Source of the DNA: an uncultured Clostridia bacterium | Lineage (GTDB): Bacteria > Bacillota > Clostridia > Oscillospirales > Acutalibacteraceae | DNA: 10,033 nt | NCBI GenBank assembly: GCA_937877675.1 | Contig: CALEIS010000119.1 | Span: 1-10,033, forward strand | Direction: 5' to 3' | Part shown: positions 1-6,215 of the stretch, piece after piece | Numbering within the stretch: position 1 is the first letter of the stretch | Layout: each line of letters starts with the position of its first letter | Notes under the pieces: model-generated | What the model was told of the DNA's origin: nothing | Databases searched by the model: none | The model's input: the letters and a program-made list of their open reading frames with translations, nothing else | Made by a program: the position numbers and the translations under genes

Positions 1-377
1 AGTATGGTCAATACACAACAGGTACAGAAGCAAAGGGTATCACATTTGCTATCCAAACATTTGCAGTTAAACTTGCAGCAGCTATCTCCGGCTCTGCATG
101 GCTTGCTATCGTTGGAGTTTATGGTTTCATTTCTTTTGAAAATGCTGCTGATTTTGCTGCACTTGAAAAAATTAATGCTATTGCTCAACAACCTGCATCT
201 GCTTTTGATGGAATTTGGTTCGCATATAACATTTTCCCAATTTTCGGTCTTGCAATTGCTTGTGCAATTTGGTATTTCTATCGTCTTAATGACAAGGATG
301 TTCAAATTATGGCTAACTGCAATAGAGGAGAAATCACAAAGGCTGAAGCAGAAAAACTTCTTTCAAAGAAATATTAA
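1..377 (+). CDS. GPH-family (MelB-type) sugar:cation symporter, C-terminal fragment
   Basis: This is the 3' end of a gene that begins outside the window. The reading frame starts at base 3 and stops with TAA at 375-377, leaving 124 codons. The peptide begins with YGQYTTGTEAKGITFAIQTF, which matches the conserved loop of glycoside-pentoside-hexuronide:cation symporters (Y-x-x-TG-x-x-x-x-G-x-x-F). A hydrophobic helix follows (about residues 22-48, LAAAISGSAWLAIVGVYGFI). After a short loop comes a second helix (about 74-96, WFAYNIFPIFGLAIACAIWY). The tail is charged (RLNDKDVQIM to LLSKKY) and probably cytoplasmic. These fit the last two transmembrane helices and tail of a 12-helix MFS transporter. 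The family imports sugars or glycosides with Na+ or H+; the substrate cannot be read from this end. A longer open frame over the same bases (4-450) is Leu-rich, low-complexity and has no family features, so I take it as a shadow. Confidence 0.85.
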   Translation, partial: YGQYTTGTEAKGITFAIQTFAVKLAAAISGSAWLAIVGVYGFISFENAADFAALEKINAIAQQPASAFDGIWFAYNIFPIFGLAIACAIWYFYRLNDKDVQIMANCNRGEITKAEAEKLLSKKY

Positions 378-400
378 TATCACAAATAAAACCTCTAATC

Positions 401-435
401 AAAGCAACAGTTTAAAAGCTGTTGCTTTTGTTTTT
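401..435 (+). terminator. Rho-independent terminator of the symporter gene
   Basis: A perfect 10-bp stem, AAAGCAACAG (401-410) with CTGTTGCTTT (419-428), closes an 8-nt loop and is followed by a T-rich run (TTTTGTTTTT). It lies 23 bases after the symporter stop codon, so it should end that transcript before the repeat array. Confidence 0.85.
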
Positions 436-466
436 GCCGAAATATCATAATATGTTTGTCAAATTT

Positions 467-676
467 GAATTTGTAGGGGAGAATGAATGAAGTATTGCTG
501 CGCAATATGAAGTAATTTTCAATTATGAAGTATTTGCTATCGCAAATATGAAGTAAAGTAAATCCGTTCATATGCCGTCAGGCATACTTCATAGCAAGGC
601 TACTTCATATCGTAAGATACTTCATAAATCCGAAAGGATTTACTTCATTGTGGCGAAGCCACATAAACTCCAATTC
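467..676. repeat. Symmetric array of small hairpins on TGAAGTA/TACTTCA
   Basis: This noncoding element is built from one 7-mer. TGAAGTA occurs four times in forward orientation (488, 508, 526, 549) and then TACTTCA four times in reverse (585, 601, 618, 641). The stretches between copies are themselves small palindromes: TATTGC/GCAATA (493-507), TAATT/AATTA (513-525), TATTTGC/GCAAATA (531-548), TATGCC/GGCATA (571-586), TAGC/GCTA (592-602), TATC/GATA (608-619), and TAAATCC/GGATTTA around a GAAA loop (625-642). A last hairpin, TGTGGC/GCCACA, lies at 649-663. AGTAAATCC at 557-565 can also pair over a long range with GGATTTACT at 636-644. Weak outer similarity (GAATT...GGGGAGAATG at 467-485 against the complement of 662-676) may mark the ends. 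It resembles REP/BIME or MITE-like nonautonomous repeats; the boundaries are uncertain. Confidence 0.75.
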
Positions 677-710
677 TCTGTTTACTTGTTTTTAAATATT
701 AATCATATAA

Positions 711-739
711 TTGACATAAAACTTTTTTGGGTTTAAAAT
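711..739 (+). promoter_or_regulatory. Promoter of the secreted PHP-domain gene
   Basis: TTGACA at 711-716 (perfect -35) is followed after 17 nt by TAAAAT at 734-739 (5 of 6 to TATAAT). Predicted transcription starts near 746, about 25 nt before the ATG at 771. The ribosome binding site GGGGA (760-764) is 6 nt from that ATG. The promoter sits just after the hairpin array, so the array is outside the predicted transcript. Confidence 0.75.
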
Positions 740-770
740 TTAATTATACTATTAGAAATGGGGAATAGTT

Positions 771-2177
771 ATGAAAAAGGCTAAAAAACTAATTGCTCTT
801 ACATTGGCAAGTATTATGACTTTTAGTTGTAGCATTGTTGCTTTTGCATCGGACGGAATTGATTACACAATAAACAATCCTTATGCAACTGTTGATTTTG
901 CAAACTGGGGGCAATACAAGGCTGACCTTCATTGTCACACAACTGCATCCGACGGTGATGAAGATATGAATGTTATGATTGAAGAACATTACTCTCAAGG
1001 CTATGACATTCTTGCTCTTACTGACCATGGTATCACAAGCAAGGGTTGGACAACTGTCAGTAGCAGAAACTATTTTAGGATTGCTTTGAGTATTGCTGAC
1101 GGAAAACTCCGTAGGATTACACCATTGACAGAGCAAAGATACAACGAAATTACAACAGGTGTTGGCAGAAATGGTAGAGGCATGATTGAAGTTCCTTTAG
1201 GAATTGAGCAGAATCCCACATCTCTTAACAATGCCCATGTGAACAGCTGGTTTACCGAATATGGCGATGGACTTGTAGGTGGCACAAGCAACTATGAAGA
1301 AGTCATCAGAAATGTTGATGAAACAGGTGGTCTTAGTGTTATCAATCACCCTGGTGAATATACAGGAGCAAAAGAAGAATCCTGTCAGGCAGATGCTTAC
1401 AATGAAGATGATATCAGATACCGTTATGTTATAAATAATTTCGCAAATTATCTTATGAACTATGATTCTTGCATAGGTATTGACATTAACTCCAAAAAAG
1501 ACGGTAGAACAAAGTATGACAGAAAACTTTGGGATATTCTTTTAGGAAAAGTTGTTCCAACCGGCAGAAACGTTTTTGCTATTGCAACTACTGATGCTCA
1601 CCAACTTGACAAAGTAGGTTGTGCATGGACTGATATGTGTATGTCAGAAAATAATGCAGAAAATGTTCGTACTTGTCTTGAGAACGGTGCATTCTTTGCA
1701 GTAAGCCGATACATAAAGAACCCTGAAGAATTAGCTCAATTCTCTCTTGAAACAGGCATAGATTGGGGTACAAGCTTTGAACAGGAAAATCGTGATGGTT
1801 CAATCCCTGCACCAAAAGTAACAAACATTATTGTCAATGAAAAAAATGATACAATCACTCTTAATGTTGACAATGCGCTTACTGTTCATTGGATTTCAGA
1901 CGGCAAAGTTATTGCTGTTGGTAACAGTATTGACCTCGATGATTATTCCGACCAGATTGGCTCTTATGTAAGAGCAGAGGCATTTGGCCACGGTGGTGTA
2001 CTTTACACACAAGCATTTACTCTTGATTACGAAGATGCTCCTGAAACAAATGTTAAAAACACCTTTGATTTCGGCACAATTCTTGCATATCTTAAGCATT
2101 TTATCATTGATGTATGCACATCAAACCCAATAGGCAAAGCAGTTTACGAATTCCTTGTAAAGCCTGTAACAAAATAA
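771..2177 (+). CDS. Secreted PHP-domain metal-dependent phosphoesterase
   Basis: The protein has 468 residues. It begins with a Sec signal peptide (MKKAKK, then a hydrophobic core, likely cleaved after AFA near residue 26), so it should act outside the cell or at its surface. The PHP (polymerase and histidinol phosphatase) fold follows at about residues 50-315. All expected metal-ligand motifs are visible: DLHCHT (H54, H56) with D61, TDHG (D85, H86), LGIE (E146), NAH (H156), NHPGE (H193) and TTDAH (D275, H277). This matches the nine-ligand trinuclear pattern of YcdX-like PHP enzymes, with Asp at the third position. Family members hydrolyse phosphate esters; the extracellular substrate is unknown. 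Residues 345-425 look like a small beta-sandwich add-on, and the last 38 residues form a hydrophobic or amphipathic tail without LPxTG. The start is supported by the GGGGA site 6 nt upstream and by the signal peptide. It is a single-gene unit bounded by its own promoter and terminator. Confidence 0.85.
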   Translation: MKKAKKLIALTLASIMTFSCSIVAFASDGIDYTINNPYATVDFANWGQYKADLHCHTTASDGDEDMNVMIEEHYSQGYDILALTDHGITSKGWTTVSSRNYFRIALSIADGKLRRITPLTEQRYNEITTGVGRNGRGMIEVPLGIEQNPTSLNNAHVNSWFTEYGDGLVGGTSNYEEVIRNVDETGGLSVINHPGEYTGAKEESCQADAYNEDDIRYRYVINNFANYLMNYDSCIGIDINSKKDGRTKYDRKLWDILLGKVVPTGRNVFAIATTDAHQLDKVGCAWTDMCMSENNAENVRTCLENGAFFAVSRYIKNPEELAQFSLETGIDWGTSFEQENRDGSIPAPKVTNIIVNEKNDTITLNVDNALTVHWISDGKVIAVGNSIDLDDYSDQIGSYVRAEAFGHGGVLYTQAFTLDYEDAPETNVKNTFDFGTILAYLKHFIIDVCTSNPIGKAVYEFLVKPVTK

Positions 2178-2192
2178 TATAAAGGCATAATA

Positions 2193-2230
2193 AAATCCCG
2201 TGACACTTTCGTGCCACGGGATTTCTTTTT
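2193..2230. terminator. Bidirectional terminator between convergent genes
   Basis: The stem AAATCCCGTG (2193-2202) pairs with CACGGGATTT (2215-2224). An inner CAC/GTG extends it after one A-C mismatch, and the loop is TTTC. On the + strand TTTCTTTTTAT follows; on the - strand a T-rich tract follows the same stem. It lies between the PHP gene stop (2177) and the convergent hydrolase stop (2236) and can serve both. Confidence 0.9.
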
Positions 2231-2235
2231 ATATT

Positions 2236-4062
2236 TTATTTTATAATTTTATCTAACCAGAAAATACCCATTTCACTGAATGCTGAATCTCCATAAATAA
2301 AGTAGAGAATATCACTTACTGTTCTAGTTAAAATATAAAGAATTCTGTTGAATCCATTATCGTTTGAACCACCGTTTAAAATCTGATTTCTGATTGCATA
2401 GAAACGGTCATTTGCTTCCTGGAACTCATCCTTATCAATAGCCTTATTTGCTAACATTTCGTCAACCTGTGCGATTGCTGCTTCAAGTTCTTGTGCATCC
2501 TTCTTGCTGAGAGTTGATGTATCATAATTTCTCATTTCATCAACATCTGTTCTCAACTGTTTTGTCTCACGGCTATAGTTAAACTGTGGGAACTTGTCAG
2601 GATATGAATGAACACTTGTGAAATCTTCATCAGTAAGAAGCTGGATGATAAGTGTCATAATAACGTCATTGGATGCTGTTGTTGCGTGATTCTGTCCGCT
2701 GAAATAGAATGTGTGTTCAGGAAGAAGACCTGAGCAAATATCCATAACTCCTTCTGGGTCAGTATGGTCATGGTTCTTAGGGTCAGTACAATTATTTCTT
2801 GATGGAACATAGTTTGCAGGAAGCTTTGTACCAACGTTTACGCTATATGCACCCATTGATGTTGAGTCAACATGGATAATACCGTCACAGTTCTGCTTGT
2901 CGTGTGAAACTGCAAGTTGATAAAGTTCAACATTTGTGTCAACAATATCAAATACTTTTACGCCATCTTCGATAGCTTCAAGAATATAATTTTCAGAATT
3001 GAGCTGTGCATCATAGTACCAGTCTGCCTGTCTGCGAATTTCTGCCATATCGTCACCCATAAGGTACTTTTCACGACATACAGGATAGTCACCTGATGGG
3101 ATAAGACCCCAAAGGAGTGTTGAGTATCTCAAGTATTCTACAACCATTGCATCTGCGATACAATCGAGAAGGTTATCAACATCAGTTTTTGGCATAAGTC
3201 TCATAGCGATATTGATTACATAGCCAAGATAATTTTCATAACCGATAACTGATGGCATAGCTGTTGTATAAAGAGCCTTACTATTCTTGTTAAAGCCATA
3301 TCTGTAGCAGTCACCAAGAAGAGCAGCACCGTCAAGAGCTGGAACTGTGAAAACGATTCTGTTAATATCTCTTGAGAGTGAGATACCCTGTTCGTCATAA
3401 TATTTCATAAGACCATTTGCGATTGAACCACCCTGGCTTACAGGAACAAGGTTTACTTTTTCAGCACCTGTATCCTTCTTTACGAACTGGATATAATCAT
3501 AAAGGTCCTTTGCAGTCTGAATCATATTGCCTGTTGAAACATAATTGAAAACATAAAGGTTTTCTTCACCAGCAATTTCGAAGTATTCTTCGATAGGGAA
3601 GTTTCTGAGGACATGTTCTCTCTGAGTGTCTGTAAGTGTTGCAAAGCTACCTTCGTAAACCTGAGGACGAACATCATCAATAAATTCACCATTAGCATCT
3701 GAACGCTGTTTGCCCATAAGGATTCCTGCAAGAATCTTTGAAACTTCTTTAGCTGCTAACTGGTCCTTATCTTCCTGAGAAATGAACATTCTTATAATAG
3801 GAAGAAGTGCCTTTGTAACAATGTCTGTAATTTCTTTTTCACCAATAGATACATAGAATGGTGCAGCAAGTGGCACACCATTAGCATCACAAGCTATTTC
3901 ACCATTTTGGTAAGAATAGGTTTCACATTGGAAAAGTCCTGGAATAATAATTGTTGGCGCATAATCTGTATCTCTTTTTGCTGCAAATCCAACTATGGAC
4001 ATACATGACAAAGAAATCACAACTGCCAAAACTATGGCGAGGACTTTTTTCATCTTTTTCAT
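2236..4062 (-). CDS. Secreted alpha/beta-hydrolase (lipase/LCAT-like)
   Basis: The protein has 608 residues from the chosen ATG. A signal peptide (MKKMKK, hydrophobic core, cleavage near GFA-A at about 27) marks it as exported. The mature part opens with APTIIIPGLFQ, the oxyanion-hole strand of lipase-type alpha/beta-hydrolases. The likely nucleophile elbow is VNLVPVSQGG (S209), where the first Gly of the usual G-x-S-x-G is Pro. Candidate acid and base residues are D393 in CDGIIHVDS and H459 in GQNHATT (H450 is an alternative). This resembles esterases, lipases and lecithin:cholesterol acyltransferase-like enzymes; the substrate is unknown. Residues about 500-562 are charged and helical, and the end (about 571-608) is an amphipathic hydrophobic tail. 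The frame is open to an ATG at 4143, but the promoter lies at 4093-4121 and AAAGGGG stands 7 nt before 4062, so the shorter form is right. It is probably a single-gene unit ending in the shared terminator at 2193-2230. Confidence 0.8.
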   Translation of the reverse strand: MKKMKKVLAIVLAVVISLSCMSIVGFAAKRDTDYAPTIIIPGLFQCETYSYQNGEIACDANGVPLAAPFYVSIGEKEITDIVTKALLPIIRMFISQEDKDQLAAKEVSKILAGILMGKQRSDANGEFIDDVRPQVYEGSFATLTDTQREHVLRNFPIEEYFEIAGEENLYVFNYVSTGNMIQTAKDLYDYIQFVKKDTGAEKVNLVPVSQGGSIANGLMKYYDEQGISLSRDINRIVFTVPALDGAALLGDCYRYGFNKNSKALYTTAMPSVIGYENYLGYVINIAMRLMPKTDVDNLLDCIADAMVVEYLRYSTLLWGLIPSGDYPVCREKYLMGDDMAEIRRQADWYYDAQLNSENYILEAIEDGVKVFDIVDTNVELYQLAVSHDKQNCDGIIHVDSTSMGAYSVNVGTKLPANYVPSRNNCTDPKNHDHTDPEGVMDICSGLLPEHTFYFSGQNHATTASNDVIMTLIIQLLTDEDFTSVHSYPDKFPQFNYSRETKQLRTDVDEMRNYDTSTLSKKDAQELEAAIAQVDEMLANKAIDKDEFQEANDRFYAIRNQILNGGSNDNGFNRILYILTRTVSDILYFIYGDSAFSEMGIFWLDKIIK

Positions 4063-4092
4063 AAAGATACCCCTTTTCAATTTAATACATAA

Positions 4093-4121
4093 ATTATAAC
4101 AGTTATTAACCCTTTTGTAAA
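4093..4121 (-). promoter_or_regulatory. Promoter of the secreted hydrolase gene
   Basis: On the - strand, TTTACA (4116-4121) and a perfect TATAAT (4093-4098) are separated by 17 nt. Predicted transcription starts near 4086, 24 nt before the ATG at 4062. This makes the hydrolase separate from the dockerin gene upstream and rules out a start at 4143. Confidence 0.8.
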
Positions 4122-4143
4122 TAATATCCATTTGCAAAACCAT

Positions 4144-4186
4144 ACAAAAAGGACTAGTGCATTTTTTACATTTTGCACAAGTCCTT
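4144..4186 (-). terminator. Terminator of the nrdR/dockerin-transglutaminase unit
   Basis: Read leftwards, AAGGACT plus TGCAC-side bases (4174-4186) pair with GTGCA and AGTCCTT (4149-4161). That gives a 12-bp stem with one internal A-A mismatch and a 12-nt loop, followed by TTTTTG. It begins 8 bases after the dockerin gene stop at 4195. Confidence 0.85.
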
Positions 4187-4194
4187 AATTTGTT

Positions 4195-5667
4195 TTAGTC
4201 AAAAGTCAATGTTCCGTTATTGTAAAGTTCCAAGGCTATTGCATCAAAGCCATCAATAGCACCATCCTGATTCATATCTCCTGCATAGAATTTCGCAGTA
4301 TCATCATCTACCTTATGTGTAGTACTACAAATCTGAGCTATAACAGAATAATCATCAGCATCAGTTTTATTCGACGCATCCACATCTCCTCGCATAGCTA
4401 CAAGGTATGTTATTGTAGTTGCACCGTCAGACACGGTCAATGTTGAAGTTGTGGTGCCTGTGCCATTTCTTGTACGTTTAAATCCACTTGTTGTATTTTG
4501 AACAAAGTAATTATAGTAATTTGTAACATCCTTACCAACCATAATGACTCCACGACTTACATCAACATGAACATCTTTTGCACCATATCTCATAAGTCCT
4601 ATACCATAGGTATCTGTTGAAAGTGTTGGATATGAGAGAGCAGTACTTGCACTCGAAAATAATTTTCCGGATGGAATATGTATTGTTGAGTCAGCAACAC
4701 TCGTATGGAAATATGTTGCCTTTGTATTGCTACCGATAAGAAAATAACTATAATAAACACTACTGGATTGGTCATCCCAAGTCGCATCAACAGTGTACCA
4801 CTCATTATCTTCCATCTGCACCATATTCCATTTATGAGCCCCACCATTACCGGTGCCCATAACTGTTACGCAAGGAATACCTTCTCTGTCACAAAGTAAC
4901 TTCAATGCCTCGGCATATCCCTCACATACACCAACACCATTTATTAATGCACCATAACTATCAAAGATATTAGGTTGTGAAACTGTATCATCATAAACTA
5001 TATTATTTGCAAGATAATCGTGAATAGATTTTAATTTTTCGTGACGACTTATACCATTAACTTTTATCGTTTCAAGTTTTTCTATAATTGCTGTCTGTTT
5101 TGCCTTGACATCATTAAAGTCTGCATAGTGGGTTGTGTCGATACTGATATTAACAATCAATGTTGTAATGGTATATGTATAATTTCCACCGCTGTATTTT
5201 TTTGTGCCACCATAAGAAATTCCAAACCCACCAACCCAGAAAAACAATGGATTGTCCTCATTAAGTGCTGTAATTGCCATCATTATATCATTCATGGCAG
5301 CATTTTGAGCATTGGTTTTTGATGTGGAAGATGTACCTGTACCTGTAATTGTTATTCCTGTTAGGTCAAGAGTAATTGATTGCACTGGTCCTGCTGCCCA
5401 GATTTGTTCATAAATCTTTTTCTGATTGCTTGTCAGTTGATTATAAAAATATTTTGTAGTATCAATCTGTCCCGCAGAGCTATAAAATTTGTTTATAGTT
5501 GTACAAGTTTCATTTTCCAATTCAATATCAGGTGAAAATTGAATTGTCGAAACTGCTTCAACCTCTGTCAATTCTTCATCAGTAGCAAATGCATAAATTG
5601 GACAAATCCCAAATAAAAGACAAAGTGCTGTTATGACAGACAGCACTTTATATACTGTTTTTTTCAT
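4195..5667 (-). CDS. Secreted transglutaminase-like protein with C-terminal dockerin
   Basis: The protein has 490 residues. A signal peptide covers about 1-28 (MKKTVYK, hydrophobic core, AFA-T). Residues about 60-200 form an N-terminal region I do not recognise. The transglutaminase-like core, about 205-310, shows the full Cys-His-Asp triad: C248 in GVGVCEGYAEA, H278 in GAHKWN and D294 in YTVDATWDD. Such domains act as cysteine peptidases or cross-linking enzymes; a cell-wall or surface-protein substrate is inference. Residues about 350-425 form a beta-rich linker of the kind often found before dockerins. The C-terminus (427-485) is a type I dockerin-like pair of EF-hand loops. The second, D464-x-N466-x-D468-x-x-x-D472-x-x-D475, is canonical; the first (D428, D430, S432, D436, D439) is looser. 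Docking to a cohesin scaffold on the cell surface is therefore likely. GGAGT stands 7 nt before the ATG, and nrdR ends 22 bp upstream, so the two are probably co-transcribed. Confidence 0.88.
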   Translation of the reverse strand: MKKTVYKVLSVITALCLLFGICPIYAFATDEELTEVEAVSTIQFSPDIELENETCTTINKFYSSAGQIDTTKYFYNQLTSNQKKIYEQIWAAGPVQSITLDLTGITITGTGTSSTSKTNAQNAAMNDIMMAITALNEDNPLFFWVGGFGISYGGTKKYSGGNYTYTITTLIVNISIDTTHYADFNDVKAKQTAIIEKLETIKVNGISRHEKLKSIHDYLANNIVYDDTVSQPNIFDSYGALINGVGVCEGYAEALKLLCDREGIPCVTVMGTGNGGAHKWNMVQMEDNEWYTVDATWDDQSSSVYYSYFLIGSNTKATYFHTSVADSTIHIPSGKLFSSASTALSYPTLSTDTYGIGLMRYGAKDVHVDVSRGVIMVGKDVTNYYNYFVQNTTSGFKRTRNGTGTTTSTLTVSDGATTITYLVAMRGDVDASNKTDADDYSVIAQICSTTHKVDDDTAKFYAGDMNQDGAIDGFDAIALELYNNGTLTFD

Positions 5668-5689
5668 AACAACACTCCATTAAAGATTT

Positions 5690-6145
5690 TTATTTTTTAT
5701 CAAGGAAGTTTGAAAGCTCTTCCATAAATGCATTTACGTCTTTGAACTGTTTATAAACAGATGCAAAACGGACATAAGCCACCTGGTCAATTCCTTTAAG
5801 CTTATCCATTACAAGTTCACCGATATGAACACTTGTAACCTCACGGTCAAGAGAGTTTTGAAGAGTTGTTTCAATCTCGCTAACTGCTCTTTCAATCATA
5901 TCCATTGAAACAGGACGTTTTTCACAAGCTGTGAGCATACCCTTGATGAGTTTGCTACGGTCAAATACTTCCCTTGTCTTGTCCTTTTTAACAACAACAA
6001 TAGGTACTGTTTCAATTATTTCATAAGTAGTAAATCTCTTTGCACATTTAATGCATTCACGTCTGCGACGAATTTTTTCACCTTCATCAGTTGGACGGGA
6101 ATCGATTACTTTACTTTCTTCAAATCCGCAAAAAGGACATTTCAT
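5690..6145 (-). CDS. nrdR: Transcriptional repressor NrdR
   Basis: The protein has 151 residues, the normal length of NrdR. The N-terminal zinc ribbon is complete: C3 and C6 in MKCPFCG, C31 and C34 in CIKCAKRFTT. Between them are the hallmark DSRPT and the basic RRRREC motif. An ATP-cone domain covers about 49-139 and includes VAYVRFASVYKQF. NrdR senses ATP/dATP and represses ribonucleotide reductase genes by binding NrdR boxes; no reductase gene is in this window. The start is well placed, with AGGAAG 7 nt before the ATG. A 70-bp gap with its own promoter and a candidate NrdR box separates it from the TIM-barrel gene. It is followed closely by the dockerin-transglutaminase gene, an unusual companion with no obvious functional link. 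Confidence 0.97.
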   Translation of the reverse strand: MKCPFCGFEESKVIDSRPTDEGEKIRRRRECIKCAKRFTTYEIIETVPIVVVKKDKTREVFDRSKLIKGMLTACEKRPVSMDMIERAVSEIETTLQNSLDREVTSVHIGELVMDKLKGIDQVAYVRFASVYKQFKDVNAFMEELSNFLDKK

Positions 6146-6170
6146 AAAAACACTTCCTACCTTTTTAATT

Positions 6171-6180
6171 CTATATATGG
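6171..6180 (-). promoter_or_regulatory. Candidate NrdR box (autoregulation)
   Basis: On the - strand the site reads CCATATATAG, against the NrdR core CWATATATWG: 9 of 10 positions agree, though the flanks do not match the outer ACA/TGT. It overlaps the predicted nrdR transcription start (near 6175). A single box is weaker support than the usual pair; no clear second box was found. Confidence 0.4.
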
Positions 6181-6181
6181 T

Positions 6182-6211
6182 ATTTTAACACACTTTAAAC
6201 CACAAAGTAAA
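6182..6211 (-). promoter_or_regulatory. Promoter of nrdR
   Basis: On the - strand, TTTACT (6206-6211) and TAAAAT (6182-6187) have an 18-nt spacer, placing the start near 6175, about 30 nt before the nrdR ATG. No terminator hairpin separates it from the gene upstream, so read-through from the large operon may add to its expression. Confidence 0.6.
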
Positions 6212-6215
6212 GAGA

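Noticed and set aside
4..450. 148-residue open frame at the left edge
   Set aside because: Its Leu/Gln-rich peptide has no family features, it runs through the terminator hairpin, and the frame starting at base 3 gives a clear transporter C-terminus.
488..647. CRISPR array
   Set aside because: The repeated unit is only 7 nt, changes orientation halfway, and the gaps are 9-30 nt palindromes rather than unique spacers of constant length.
745..750. TATACT as -10 box of the PHP gene
   Set aside because: It stands 28 nt from TTGACA; TAAAAT at 734-739 has the ideal 17-nt spacer.
4060..4143. Longer hydrolase starting at ATG 4143
   Set aside because: A strong promoter lies inside that extension (4093-4121), and the signal peptide and ribosome binding site fit the ATG at 4062.
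4705..4899. Small + strand open frames inside the dockerin and other - strand genes
   Set aside because: They lie fully opposite well-supported genes, lack ribosome binding sites and show no recognisable protein features.
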